Assembly: GCF_020164435.1 (NCBI RefSeq)
Contig: NZ_JAIUDQ010000007.1
Span: 62,001-126,000, forward strand
Direction of reading: 5' to 3'
DNA length: 64,000 nucleotides
Source of the DNA: Phyllobacterium lublinensis
GTDB lineage: Bacteria; Pseudomonadota; Alphaproteobacteria; Rhizobiales; Rhizobiaceae
The number at the start of each line of letters is the position of its first letter. Within the stretch, counting starts at the first letter, position 1. The notes below the pieces were generated by a model, which saw only the letters and a list, made by a program, of their open reading frames with translations, made no database searches and was not told the origin of the DNA. Of this stretch, positions 1 to 8,800 are shown piece by piece. Position numbers and translations under genes: made by a program.

Positions 1-667
1 TTCATCCTCCCCTTCGCACTGCCGGGGCGACCGCCATCATGGTGCCGAACAACCCCGGCACGTGTTCGCTAAAATTGCGCGCCATTGGCGAGGGCAGCAG
101 TCATGCTGCGCCCGCGCCCGCGTCAAAAGGGCAAGGACCGATGCACCGCGAACGGCGTCAAGGGTCCGTTGCCGGTGTCAAACCAATCAAAGACGAATTG
201 TGAAAATCGACGGGGGCATGAGTGCACTCCCCTAAGCGGGTTGCACGAACTGGTAGCCTCCCCAGGTCACCTGCCGCCCTGCAACCAACGGCTTACACTA
301 CACCCGGTGAATGAGGCGGGCGACACGTGCGGCTAGCTCAAGGCTTAATCACAATGGGTTAGATGAGTTGGGGTGGCTGTAAGCCGGACGCCTCGCAAGC
401 GTGTCCAGTTTGAACTGTCTGTTGTTGGACATCTGAAATTGGAACACTCGGGAACGCCGTGAGATTGCCCCGCACGTTGTCCGCTGGTCATAGGTCTTTC
501 GTTGAATTGACCTCAAGCGAGCATGTGTCCACGCTTAGATGTGGGAGTATTGGGGAGGGGGGAAGCTTATCAATCAAACAGACTACCATTCAACCACAAC
601 AGCGGCTCAGGTCGAAAAGTTCGCATTTCCGGATATTTCAATCCTTCATCGCTTTTTCGGAGCACCA
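1..667. other. No supported gene (window edge, possible decayed sequence)
   Basis: Both strands are broken by frequent stops and the few short open frames have no ribosome binding site or recognisable protein motif. A small imperfect hairpin lies around 42-61. The segment precedes the radical SAM gene and must hold its promoter, but I see no convincing -35/-10 pair. It may be the remnant of a decayed gene; nothing in it supports a function. Confidence 0.5.
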
Positions 668-1792
668 ATGACTGCAATCGACGATTCGAAACGTGTTCTT
701 AAGTCATTTGATATCCAGACTCTTGACAGCAAGGGGCTTGGTCGATGGGATGAAGAATATTATCTCGCTGGGCTATATCATCCCCTAGGCGCCATGACGC
801 CTGCCGAGATTCTCTCGCCAGCGATCGCCGCAACATTGGGTGCAGAACCCGACGGCCAGGTCGACATCTACATCCATGTCCCCTTCTGCCACGTCAACTG
901 TTCATTCTGCCACTTCTACAAGGAAATTATACCGCGCAACACAGATAACGGCTTGGAAGCACTCTATATCGAAGGCGTTCTTGCCGAACTAGAAACGTAC
1001 ACCAAGCTGTTTCAACAAAAAATCCAGCCGCGAACGATCCAGTTTGGCGGCGGCACACCTTCGGCACTTTCGATTGACGGCTTGACTGCCCTGTTGGCCG
1101 GTCTCCGGGCCCGATTTGACCTGTCAATTCTGTCAGAGGTGAAGTTTGAATTTCACCCAGACATGGCCAACGATCTCGATGGCTACCGAAAGCGCTTGCG
1201 CGTGCTTCGCGACTTTGGCCTCACGACTGCGATCATCGATCTCGAAGCAACGGACGCTCAAGTATTGAAGTCCATCAGCCGTGGCAATACCTCGTGCGAT
1301 GGGTTCAAAAAGCTCATCAACATCGCAGCCGAAGAAGGCATCCCTAGTATTGGCTCAGCGTACATAACCGGCTTGCCTTGCGAAACACTCGAATCCTTCG
1401 AAAAAACCTTGCGCGTTCTCACGTCGATCCGACAAATTGACGCCATCAATCTATACCCCTTGATGTTCAAGCCATCCGATGCGGTGTTTCGCCAGCGGAA
1501 GGCAGCTCAGTCAAGTGCACCCGGACGACTTGATGACGTGGTGGAGGCGCTGCTGGCGCTTGAGCTCCTTTCCTCCGATGAAAGCGGACTGGCCATGACG
1601 GCCAAGGGAAAGTTGCGCAACGCCGAGATCATGTTTTACCTCTCCGAAGTAAATGCTGTGCGCTGGAACCGCGAAGATTCAGAGTTCGATGTCGTTCGGC
1701 GGTATGAGTTTTTCCCGGATGTTTCGAGGGACAATCAGGTGCTGTTCGAAAAATACCTTGCATCGCGAGTTCCGCGAGGTGAAGCCGCGTGA
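668..1792 (+). CDS. Radical SAM protein, HemN/HemW-like
   Basis: A 374-residue protein of the radical SAM superfamily. The 4Fe-4S binding motif C-x3-C-x2-C is visible as FCHVNCSFC about 75 residues in, directly after the IYIHVPF strand typical of HemN/HemW proteins; the SAM-binding FGGGTPS motif follows about 45 residues later, and a GLPCET segment sits where HemW has GLPGQT. The start at 668 is chosen because the frame upstream is low-complexity and does not fit the family. It differs from housekeeping HemW (FCHF instead of YCDF after the second Cys), so the substrate is unknown. Its stop overlaps the start of the LysE-type exporter gene, so the two are probably coupled. Class is secure, function is not. 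Confidence 0.75.
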   Translation: MTAIDDSKRVLKSFDIQTLDSKGLGRWDEEYYLAGLYHPLGAMTPAEILSPAIAATLGAEPDGQVDIYIHVPFCHVNCSFCHFYKEIIPRNTDNGLEALYIEGVLAELETYTKLFQQKIQPRTIQFGGGTPSALSIDGLTALLAGLRARFDLSILSEVKFEFHPDMANDLDGYRKRLRVLRDFGLTTAIIDLEATDAQVLKSISRGNTSCDGFKKLINIAAEEGIPSIGSAYITGLPCETLESFEKTLRVLTSIRQIDAINLYPLMFKPSDAVFRQRKAAQSSAPGRLDDVVEALLALELLSSDESGLAMTAKGKLRNAEIMFYLSEVNAVRWNREDSEFDVVRRYEFFPDVSRDNQVLFEKYLASRVPRGEAA

Positions 1793-2421
1793 CGATGCAT
1801 CAATGGATTACCTATTCGCTTGCGGTGTTTGTCGGAGGCTTTATCCCCGGACCGATCATGCTCCTTGCCATGACAGCAGGGGCAAGGCGTGGCGTAACGA
1901 GAGCTCTTCCAGCAGCCATGGGAAACGTCTTCGCCTCGGTCGTGCAGGTGCTACTATCGCTTGCACTCGTTAGCGCCATTGCGCAAAGCCTCGACAGGTT
2001 GCTTACCTTCATGATGGCTGCCGGTGGGTTATACCTGATCTATCTAGGTATAGGATTGTACAAGGCTAACCCGTTCCGATTCTCCTCGGACGCAACGCCT
2101 TACACAAGCAGGAGTCATTGGAAGGACTTTGCGGATGTCTTCATGATAACACTTCTCAGTCCGAAGGCTATCATGTTCTTTCTTGCGCTGTTCCCCCAGG
2201 TTGTTCCGAAAGATGAATACTCCGCATCTCTTGTAATCGCAATGACCGCCGCCTTTGCCATTATTGCCCTTCTTTGCTTTGTTATCTATGCAGTGTTCGG
2301 GACCGGCATCAAATGGCTGGCAGCCAAAGGTGGTCTTGCTGACGTCGTCAACACTGCTCTCGCAGCGGTCTTCGTGGCGATGGGTTGCTGGGCGCTCTTC
2401 AACACTGCGACGGGAGGTTAA
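1789..2421 (+). CDS. LysE/RhtB-family amino-acid exporter
   Basis: A 210-residue integral membrane protein with about six hydrophobic segments. The N-terminal FIPGPIMLLAMTAGARRG stretch matches the PGP motif that opens LysE/RhtB transporters, which export amino acids or their derivatives across the inner membrane. The GTG start at 1789 overlaps the TGA of the radical SAM gene (GTGA), a classic coupling arrangement; an in-frame ATG at 1795 is an alternative. The pairing suggests export of a product or substrate related to the radical SAM enzyme, which is inference only. Confidence 0.85.
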   Translation: MTMHQWITYSLAVFVGGFIPGPIMLLAMTAGARRGVTRALPAAMGNVFASVVQVLLSLALVSAIAQSLDRLLTFMMAAGGLYLIYLGIGLYKANPFRFSSDATPYTSRSHWKDFADVFMITLLSPKAIMFFLALFPQVVPKDEYSASLVIAMTAAFAIIALLCFVIYAVFGTGIKWLAAKGGLADVVNTALAAVFVAMGCWALFNTATGG

Positions 2422-2643
2422 TGGCGGGGCGGGGCCACCTTCCGCATGCAAAAGGCTTCAACTGCATTTGCAGCGCTTGAAGATTTGCATGATCTGGAAT
2501 CAATGCATAGAACGCCGATCCAGCGGGGTTTTCCTTATGCACAGGGCCAACATGATTTGGACCAACGTGACAGCGTCACTACTACGTTTCAGTATGGTGC
2601 TAAGTTCCGCGCGTCCGGCCAAAACCGGAATTGGGGGAGGGAA

Positions 2644-2720
2644 TGGTAGCGAAGGAGGGATTCGAACCCCCGACACAAGGATTATGATTCCTCTGCTCTA
2701 ACCTACTGAGCTACTTCGCC
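2644..2720 (-). tRNA. tRNA-Met (anticodon CAT), elongator type
   Basis: The minus strand folds as a complete 77-nt tRNA: 7-bp acceptor stem (first pair G-U), D arm GCTC/GAGC, anticodon arm with loop ATCATAA giving anticodon CAT, T arm with TTCGAAT loop, and an encoded CCA end at 2644-2646. The paired acceptor end and overall similarity to elongator tRNA-Met argue against initiator tRNA; tRNA-Ile2 (also CAT) cannot be wholly excluded by eye. Confidence 0.93.
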
Positions 2721-3148
2721 CCATGTGTCATCGCGATCCGTGAACGGTGCGCCTTGCAAAAGGAACCGGAAGGCCGCGCTATCTTTTCGACAGGGACGGG
2801 CGGGGTATATGTGGGGATAAACAAGCTGTCAAGCAATCTTGCGCCGCAATCGCATCTGAATGTGTGAGTCCCTCTGGCTGCGGAATTGCTGTGCGTAGTT
2901 CGACGGGCTCACCATGAGGGAAGTCTGCGCCCTGTCGGGCCTACCAAACCTGCTGCGCGTGTTTCAAGGGGGATTGACCATGGGGGAAGTCTGCGCCCCG
3001 TGGAGCGGTCAGGTCAATTGGGGTTTTGCGACCAGCCTCCTTTCTCTCATGGCGAATCCGCCCGCGGCGCAGGCTGGTGTGCCCGACACGCAAATGCTAC
3101 GCATCGAAGGCTTGTCATCTTTTCACCGTCCGGATATTGGATGCCGAC
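2721..3148. other. Intergenic region with short repeats
   Basis: No gene is supported between the tRNA and the oxidoreductase. The segment 2889-2925 is a copy of a dispersed repeat that recurs near 25.6-25.75 kb, and a second, degenerate version of its right half lies at 2969-2997. Open frames across this part come from the repeat. Confidence 0.6.
2889..2925 (+). repeat. Dispersed intergenic repeat, copy 1
   Basis: The 37-base segment beginning CTGTGCGTAGTTCGAC and ending CCATGAGGGAAGTC matches the reverse complement of 25709-25745 at all but a few positions. A shorter decayed version of its right half (GACCATGGGGGAAGTCTGCG) follows at about 2977. Confidence 0.75.
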
Positions 3149-4129
3149 ATGAAGAACGCTGAAAATATGGCTCCACGGATTGCAGTGCTTGGTTGCGGCT
3201 ATTGGGGCAGCAATCATATCCGTACATTGAAGAGCCTCGGTGCTCTTTATGCGGTCGCCGATCAGAACAGCGATCGTGCCGCGGGATTCGCCGCAGAGCA
3301 GGGCGTTGCGCATATCGAAGTCGAAGACCTTTTCACCCATCCGGATGTCGATGCCATCGTCATGGCCCTGCCGCCGCAATTCCATGCGGAGACGGCAATC
3401 CGTGCTGTAACCAACGGCAAGGACGTGCTGGTCGAGAAGCCGATTGCCTTGACCGTGCCCGATGCGGAGCGCGCGGTTAAGGCTGCGCACGACAATGGCC
3501 GGATCTTCATGGTCGGCCATGTCCTTCGGTTTCATCCTGCCTTCGAGAAGCTGCTGGAGCTGGTCAAGTCCGGCGATCTCGGCAAGGTCCGCTATATCCA
3601 TTCGCACAGGCTTGGCCTCGGCAAATTCCACACGGAAAACGATGCGCTGTGGGATCTCGCGCCGCACGATCTTTCGATGATCCTGGCAATCACCGGGACC
3701 GAACCGCTCGAGGTGCGCGGTGAGGGTGCCGCGGTGCTCGACCATTTGAGCGATTTCGCGCACCTGCACCTGAGCTTTCCCAACAATGTCCGCGGGCATC
3801 TCTTCGCCTCGCGGCTCAATCCCTATCGCGAGCGGCGCCTCGCTGTCGTGGGTACCAAGGCCATGGCCGTCTTCGACGACATGGAGACCTGGGACAGGAA
3901 ACTGGCCGTCTACAAGCATTCGATCTGGCAGGACAATGGCCAGTGGGCGTCGACGACGGAAGAGCCGACCTATGTGAAGATCGCCCAGGGCATGCCGCTG
4001 ACCCGGGAATTGCAGAACTTCATCGATGCCATCCGGACGCGCGTCCAGCCGAAGACCGACGGCGAAGAGGCGATCCGGGTCCTGCGCATCCTGACGGCGG
4101 GGACTGTCACGCACAATATCGCCAAGTAA
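3149..4129 (+). CDS. Gfo/Idh/MocA-family NAD(P)-dependent oxidoreductase
   Basis: A 326-residue sugar or nucleotide-sugar dehydrogenase. The Rossmann motif GCGYWGSNH lies near residue 15, and the family signature EKPIAL (the Lys is the catalytic/substrate-binding residue) about 85 residues later. The start at 3149 is chosen because upstream codons are repeat-derived; an in-frame ATG at 3167 also fits. The next gene is a DegT/DnrJ-type aminotransferase, and such pairs (WlbA/WbpB plus WlbC/WbpE) oxidise and then aminate UDP-sugars for surface polysaccharide. The two genes lie 230 bases apart on one strand, consistent with a shared pathway. Confidence 0.85.
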   Translation: MKNAENMAPRIAVLGCGYWGSNHIRTLKSLGALYAVADQNSDRAAGFAAEQGVAHIEVEDLFTHPDVDAIVMALPPQFHAETAIRAVTNGKDVLVEKPIALTVPDAERAVKAAHDNGRIFMVGHVLRFHPAFEKLLELVKSGDLGKVRYIHSHRLGLGKFHTENDALWDLAPHDLSMILAITGTEPLEVRGEGAAVLDHLSDFAHLHLSFPNNVRGHLFASRLNPYRERRLAVVGTKAMAVFDDMETWDRKLAVYKHSIWQDNGQWASTTEEPTYVKIAQGMPLTRELQNFIDAIRTRVQPKTDGEEAIRVLRILTAGTVTHNIAK

Positions 4130-4359
4130 ATCGGCTGCCGAATCCCGGGTATCCCGGCCGGCCCCAACACTGAACCAGACATTCGGTGTGCATTGACATT
4201 GCCCTTGGAGCAAAGCGTTGGTACAAGGCCCACGCCTTGTTACAAGCAGAGGCAAACTTTGAATGACGGACCTCTGGCAGACCTTGATCTGCCCTTTTAA
4301 AGAGGAGCCGGACCGGTTGCCCGCGGCAGATCGCTGGCATGTTTAATATTGGAGCAATG

Positions 4360-5484
4360 ATGCATTTCATCGATCTCGGCGCACAGCGTGAACGGATTAG
4401 CGGCAAACTCGATGCGGCAATTGCCAAGGTTGTGCGTGAAGGCAAGTACATCCTCGGACCGGAAGTTGCGGAATTCGAGAAGCGCCTGGCCGACTATGTG
4501 GGCGTCGAACACGTGATTGCCTGCGCCAACGGCACCGACGCCTTGCTGATGCCACTGATGGCGAAGGGCATTGGCCCCGGTGATGCTGTCTTCTGCCCGA
4601 GCTTCACCTTTGCCGCTACGGCGGAAGTGGTCGCGCTCGCGGGCGCCGAGCCCGTGTTTATCGATGTCGACCCAGACACTTACAACATCAACGTGGAACA
4701 GCTTGAGGCGGCAATCGCCGCCGTGCGCGCCGAAGGCCGGCTGCAGCCAAAGGCGATCATTCCCGTCGACCTGTTCGGTCTTGCCGCCAACTATACGTCG
4801 CTTTCGGCCGTGGCGGCGCGTGAAGGCCTGTTCGTGATCGAGGATGCCGCCCAGTCCATCGGCGGCAAGCGCGACAATGCCATGTGCGGTGCGTTCGGCG
4901 ATGTGGCAGCAACCAGCTTCTATCCGGCCAAGCCGCTCGGCTGCTATGGCGACGGCGGCGCGATGTTCACCAATGATGGTGCACTCGCCGAAGTCCTGCG
5001 GTCTGTACTGTTCCACGGCAAGGGTGAAACCCAGTATGACAATGTGCGTATCGGGCTGAATTCACGCCTCGACACGATACAGGCTGCGATTCTCATCGAA
5101 AAGCTGGCCATTCTCGAAGATGAGATGGAAGCCCGCCAGGCGGTGGCGAAACGTTATGCCAGCGGATTAAGGGATGTGGTCAAGGTAGCGGTCATGCCGG
5201 AAGGGTCGCGTTCGGCCTGGGCGCAGTATGCGATCGAAACCAAGAACCGCGATGCGCTCAAGGCGCATTTGCAGGCAAACGGCATTCCGTCGGTAATCTA
5301 TTACGTGAAGCCGCTGCACCTGCAGGTGGCCTATGAGCGCTACATGCGCGCACCTGGCGGATTGCCTGTCTCGGAGACCTTGCCGAAGAATATCCTGTGC
5401 CTGCCAATGCATCCCTATCTCAGCACGGCTGACCAGGACCGCATCATCGGGACTATCCGGGAGTTTCAGGAGAAGTCTGCTTGA
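4360..5484 (+). CDS. DegT/DnrJ/EryC1/StrS-family PLP aminotransferase
   Basis: A 374-residue PLP-dependent sugar aminotransferase. The N-terminus MHFIDLGAQRERI, the ACANGTDALL segment, the DVDPDTYNI strand, and the FYPAKPLG motif holding the PLP-binding Lys are family hallmarks. Several ATGs are in frame (4339, 4357, 4360); 4360 is chosen because GGAG lies five bases upstream and homologues begin at M-x-FIDLGAQ. It likely aminates a keto-sugar nucleotide produced by the preceding oxidoreductase, for LPS or capsule synthesis. The exact sugar cannot be told from sequence. Confidence 0.88.
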   Translation: MHFIDLGAQRERISGKLDAAIAKVVREGKYILGPEVAEFEKRLADYVGVEHVIACANGTDALLMPLMAKGIGPGDAVFCPSFTFAATAEVVALAGAEPVFIDVDPDTYNINVEQLEAAIAAVRAEGRLQPKAIIPVDLFGLAANYTSLSAVAAREGLFVIEDAAQSIGGKRDNAMCGAFGDVAATSFYPAKPLGCYGDGGAMFTNDGALAEVLRSVLFHGKGETQYDNVRIGLNSRLDTIQAAILIEKLAILEDEMEARQAVAKRYASGLRDVVKVAVMPEGSRSAWAQYAIETKNRDALKAHLQANGIPSVIYYVKPLHLQVAYERYMRAPGGLPVSETLPKNILCLPMHPYLSTADQDRIIGTIREFQEKSA

Positions 5485-5497
5485 GGTTGGTTACCCG

Positions 5498-5675
5498 GCA
5501 ATCCCCCCTCGTGGGGGAGAAAGCGATTTCAGCATCTTAGCGCCAGCTAAGTGCTAGAAATCGTCAGGGGGGATTGGCATCTGCCTTTGCCCCCTCTCTT
5601 GGATTTTCCAAGGATTAGCAAAGACGCTAAATCCAGGAAAATTCTTATCTCTCCTACAAGGGGGAGAGATAAGGT
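5498..5675. repeat. Palindromic intergenic mosaic element
   Basis: Between two convergent genes lie nested inverted repeats: a 10-bp pair CAATCCCCCC at 5499-5508 / 5567-5576; inside it a bulged palindrome at about 5524-5563 (CGATTTC arms); a hairpin GGATTAGC/GCTAAATCC at about 5612-5634; and a perfect 11-bp hairpin CTTATCTCTCC at 5644-5654 / 5663-5673. The arrangement resembles the RIME-type mosaic elements of rhizobia. It may also act as a terminator for both flanking genes. Confidence 0.7.
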
Positions 5676-5677
5676 CC

Positions 5678-6868
5678 CTAGGCTGCGGCGTGGCCCTGTT
5701 GCGCCAGCCGCTTGAGCATGGCTTCGGCCTGTGGAGCACGCTCCGAACGGCCAATGAAGCCACCGCCGAAGACGCGCGCTGTATTGCTGTCATCCGAATA
5801 TAGCACGCAGGCCTGGCCCGGCGCGATGCCGCTTTCGCCATCGACAAGCTCGACCCAGGTCTCACCACCCTGATGATGCAGGACGGCGGGCCGCGGCGGA
5901 CGGGTTGAACGAACCTTTGCGTAGACCTCGACACCGCTTCCCGGAATATGCGACAGCGAGCCGTCACCGAGCCAGTTGACGTTGCGCAGATATACCTTGC
6001 GGGTTTCCAGCGCCTCGCGCGGTCCGACGACGACACGCGCGTTCTGCGCGTCGAGATGAACGACATAGAGCGGATCGCCGGTGGCAACGCCAATGCCGCG
6101 GCGCTGGCCGATCGTATAGTGCACGATACCCTCATGGCGTCCGAGCACGCGGCCATCGATATGAACGATATCGCCGGGATTGGCAGCTTCCGGCTTCAGC
6201 TTTGAGATGATGTCGGAATATTTGCCCTGGGGCACGAAGCAGATGTCCTGGCTATCCTGCTTGTTGGCGACCGTCAGGCCAAGCTCTTCGGCAATTGCGC
6301 GCGTCTCCGCCTTTGTCATGCCACCGAGCGGGAAGCGCAGATAGTCGATCTGCTCCTGCGTGGTGGCAAAGAGGAAATAGCTCTGGTCCTTGTCGGTATC
6401 GACGGGCCGGTAAAGGGCACGATGATCGCCATTGGCATGGCTGCGAATATAATGGCCTGTCGCCAATGCATCTGCGCCGAGGTCACGAGCCGTCTGCAGA
6501 AGGTCGGCAAATTTGACGGTCTGGTTACAGGAAACGCAAGGGATGGGCGTCTCACCACTGACATAGCTGGCCGCAAAGGGATCGATTACGGCCTCGCGGA
6601 ATCGTGCCTCGTAGTCGAGCACGTAGTGCGGAATGCCGAGACGTTCGGAAACACGGCGAGCGTCCTCGATATCCTGACCCGCACAGCAGGAGCCGGCCCT
6701 GTGGGTGGATGCACCGTGATCATAGAGCTGCAGCGTGACGCCAACGACGTCATAGCCCTGGCGTTTGAGGATGCCGGCAACGACAGAAGAATCCACGCCG
6801 CCCGACATGGCAACGACTATACGGGTGTCTTCCGGCTTTCCCGGTAGATCGAGATTATTCAGTGTCAT
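5678..6868 (-). CDS. mnmA: tRNA-specific 2-thiouridylase MnmA
   Basis: A 396-residue enzyme that makes 2-thiouridine at the wobble base (U34) of tRNA-Lys, -Glu and -Gln. The PP-loop SGGVDSSV near the N-terminus binds [11 protein letters not shown] holds the catalytic Cys and QDSQDICFV the persulfide Cys. The C-terminal beta-barrel region with GQACVLY is present. Start at 6868 ([10 protein letters not shown]) is preferred over an in-frame ATG at 6895, since alphaproteobacterial homologues begin here. Transcribed alone, convergent with the aminotransferase. Confidence 0.96.
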   Translation of the reverse strand: MTLNNLDLPGKPEDTRIVVAMSGGVDSSVVAGILKRQGYDVVGVTLQLYDHGASTHRAGSCCAGQDIEDARRVSERLGIPHYVLDYEARFREAVIDPFAASYVSGETPIPCVSCNQTVKFADLLQTARDLGADALATGHYIRSHANGDHRALYRPVDTDKDQSYFLFATTQEQIDYLRFPLGGMTKAETRAIAEELGLTVANKQDSQDICFVPQGKYSDIISKLKPEAANPGDIVHIDGRVLGRHEGIVHYTIGQRRGIGVATGDPLYVVHLDAQNARVVVGPREALETRKVYLRNVNWLGDGSLSHIPGSGVEVYAKVRSTRPPRPAVLHHQGGETWVELVDGESGIAPGQACVLYSDDSNTARVFGGGFIGRSERAPQAEAMLKRLAQQGHAAA

Positions 6869-7169
6869 AGGCGGATCCGGTTCTGGCAGCGGCATAAAGG
6901 CGCAGTGCTGTTATTGGGCCTATATAGGTTATTGCCCCGGCCTTGCCAACAGGGAGTCGCAAAGGTTGCGCTTTTCTGTGTCCGAAGGGGGAGTGGCACT
7001 TTGACGGGCGAAGCCCCGGAATTTTCCGAAGTTGGTGCAAAGTTTAATGAAAACGCCGCCAATCCATTAACCGAAGTTACCAGAGAATGACTGACGGTTT
7101 AGGCAATTATTAAAGCCCTCCCTGTAATGTCTGCTGCGATAGGTCTTGAAGTTTAGTGTAGAGAGTACA

Positions 7170-7445
7170 ATGACCGATCTTGTTCGACCGAGAGTAAAAT
7201 ATGTAATCGGCCCGGATGGCAGCCCGCTGACCATCGCCGATCTTCCACCCGCAAATACGCGGCGTTGGGTTATTCGCCGCAAGGCTGAGGTGGTTGCCGC
7301 TGTACGCGGTGGTCTTCTTAGTCTTGAGGAAGCCTGCCAACGCTATACTTTGACGGTGGAGGAGTTCCTGTCCTGGCAGTCCTCGATCTCCGATCATGGG
7401 CTGGCTGGTCTTCGAACGACCCGGATACAGCAATATCGTCATTAG
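7170..7445 (+). CDS. sciP: CtrA inhibitor SciP (DUF1153)
   Basis: A 91-residue helix-turn-helix protein. Recognised by the conserved VKYVIGPDGSPLTIADLP start and the RRWVIRRKAEVVAAVRGGLL / EEACQRYTLTVEEFLSWQ helices. In Caulobacter SciP binds CtrA and blocks its activation of target promoters in G1. Start 7170 is the ATG that gives the family N-terminus; an upstream in-frame TTG at 7146 is less likely. Lies about 2 kb from ctrA, within a block of CtrA-pathway genes. Confidence 0.92.
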   Translation: MTDLVRPRVKYVIGPDGSPLTIADLPPANTRRWVIRRKAEVVAAVRGGLLSLEEACQRYTLTVEEFLSWQSSISDHGLAGLRTTRIQQYRH

Positions 7446-7465
7446 ATGATGGTGCGCATGCAAAG

Positions 7466-7493
7466 AAAGGGCTGGCCGCAGGGTCAGCCCTTT
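7466..7493. terminator. Bidirectional hairpin terminator
   Basis: A 12-bp stem with one mismatch, AAAGGGCTGGCC / GGTCAGCCCTTT, loop GCAG, lies between the convergent ends of sciP and the PqiA-like gene. The flanking bases are T-rich on both strands, so it can serve both genes. Confidence 0.7.
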
Positions 7494-7496
7494 CGC

Positions 7497-7967
7497 TTAC
7501 GCGGTTGTTTCTTCCCGGACAATCAAGTGCGTCGCCACGGCCGAAAGGATTGCCGATGCGGTGAAGAACCAAAGGCCCGGTTGCGCGATGGCCGTCGCGA
7601 GCCCGCTTGTCTTTGCACCGAATATCACCAGCGCGACAAGCAGCACGTCCAGCATTGACCATTTTGACAGGACGACAACCCATCTGTGCAGAATCTGCCT
7701 GGCGGCCGGGATCTGTGCCGCCGCCAATTGCGCGACAGCGAGCTTGGTCACCGGCAGAATGATCGAAAACAGCACGACCACGATCGTGAGCAGCCAATCG
7801 CCGCCGGTCCAGAGGGAGGCGATGATGCCAAGAAGGGATGGATTGTCATCGAAGAAATACAACCTGCTGACATTCATCAACGGCATGGTCAAGCCGAGTG
7901 CCAGCGAAAATGTGGCGACGAATAGCAGGAGGGGAATGAAAAGTCGCACCGGCATGATGATGTTCAC
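7497..7967 (-). CDS. PqiA-like (paraquat-inducible protein A) membrane protein
   Basis: A 156-residue inner-membrane protein with four hydrophobic segments. The pattern SLLGIIASLW and especially LSKWSMLDVLLVALVIF matches one half of the PqiA/YebS family, which in E. coli works with MCE-type PqiB in envelope lipid transport and stress resistance. No MCE gene is adjacent. The GTG start at 7967 has AAGG just upstream; the ATG at 7955 lacks a ribosome binding site. Confidence 0.8.
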   Translation of the reverse strand: MNIIMPVRLFIPLLLFVATFSLALGLTMPLMNVSRLYFFDDNPSLLGIIASLWTGGDWLLTIVVVLFSIILPVTKLAVAQLAAAQIPAARQILHRWVVVLSKWSMLDVLLVALVIFGAKTSGLATAIAQPGLWFFTASAILSAVATHLIVREETTA

Positions 7968-8035
7968 TGTGCCTTGTAAGCTGATCCAGGCTAATGCATG
8001 AAGGCACTATGCCATACGCGTCAAGGAGCAGATCG

Positions 8036-8332
8036 ATGACCAGCGAAGTCAAAATCGAGAAAGAGGCCACGGATAAGGGTGGGCGCTATGTTGCGATCGT
8101 CTCCGGCCACGAGGCCGAGATGACCTTTTCGCGTGCGAGCCCGCATCTGATCATCGTCGATCATACGGCGGTGCCCGATGCCTTGCGCGGTCAGGGTGTT
8201 GGCCAGGCGCTGGCACTGCATGCGGTGGAGGATGCGCGGGCAGGGGGATGGAAGATCATTCCGCTGTGTCCGTTCATGCGCGCCCAGTCGCTTCGGCATG
8301 CCGAGTGGGCGGATGTGATACAGCAACGTTGA
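8036..8332 (+). CDS. GNAT-like small N-acetyltransferase (YjdJ type)
   Basis: A 98-residue single-domain acetyltransferase of the short GNAT type. The acetyl-CoA binding loop is seen as VPDALRGQGVGQALALHAVEDAR, followed by a conserved IIPLCPFM stretch that is typical of this mini-GNAT group. Start 8036 has AAGGAG about eight bases upstream. Substrate unknown. Confidence 0.82.
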   Translation: MTSEVKIEKEATDKGGRYVAIVSGHEAEMTFSRASPHLIIVDHTAVPDALRGQGVGQALALHAVEDARAGGWKIIPLCPFMRAQSLRHAEWADVIQQR

Positions 8333-8416
8333 AAATGCACTTGAATCTCGACAGGTGGAACAGCGGATGCGTTTTCACGCGCCTCCGCTGCTCACCGGCC
8401 TGAGGGTCACTGTCTG

Positions 8417-8800
8417 CTAGCCAATCATGGCGCGCCGGTCGGTGACCGGCATTTCTTCGTCGCGAGGCTTGCCGTCGCGCTGTTCAAGCGCTTCGGCCTT
8501 GGCGAGTTCGGCTTCTGACTCGGCGAGCGCTGCTTCTGCATCGTCCTTCTGCGCCTTGAGATCGCGGATTGAGACAAACAGGTTGTCGCGGCGCTGGCGA
8601 GCGGCCTTGGCGAAAGTCGGATAGGCGAAATGGGAGGTGTCGTTGATGCCGGCCTTCTTTTCCTCCGACAGAATCTGTGCGTCGAGTTCGGCGGCCATGC
8701 GCTCAAACTCGCCCATCATCAGGTCGAGCTGGCCGAGCTGACGGCGTTTTTCCTTGACCTGAAAGAGTTTGAGCCGAACCAAACCTTCATGCGATTTCAT
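8417..8800 (-). CDS. FliJ-like coiled-coil protein
   Basis: A 127-residue, charged, almost entirely helical protein (KLFQVKEKRRQLGQLDLMMGEF ... EAALAESEAELAKAEAL). Length and heptad pattern fit FliJ, the chaperone-like stalk protein of the flagellar export ATPase, and a gene of this type commonly sits next to ctrA in Rhizobiales. No other flagellar gene is in the window, so the assignment rests on composition and position. Good ribosome binding site (GGGGG, eight bases before ATG). Confidence 0.55.
   Translation of the reverse strand: MKSHEGLVRLKLFQVKEKRRQLGQLDLMMGEFERMAAELDAQILSEEKKAGINDTSHFAYPTFAKAARQRRDNLFVSIRDLKAQKDDAEAALAESEAELAKAEALEQRDGKPRDEEMPVTDRRAMIG

Noticed and set aside
85..336. 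83-codon open frame near the window edge
   Set aside because: No ribosome binding site, atypical composition and no recognisable motif.
668..1792. Calling the radical SAM gene hemN/hemW
   Set aside because: The cysteine-motif context differs from HemW, the gene is coupled to an exporter, and hemF supplies the oxidase step; only the superfamily is safe.
2255..2701. Open frame ending in the peptide EGGIRTPDTRI
   Set aside because: This is the well-known false protein produced by translating a tRNA on its antisense strand; the frame runs into the tRNA-Met gene.
3047..4255. 402-codon frame antisense to the oxidoreductase
   Set aside because: Shadow of a gene with clear Rossmann and EKP motifs.
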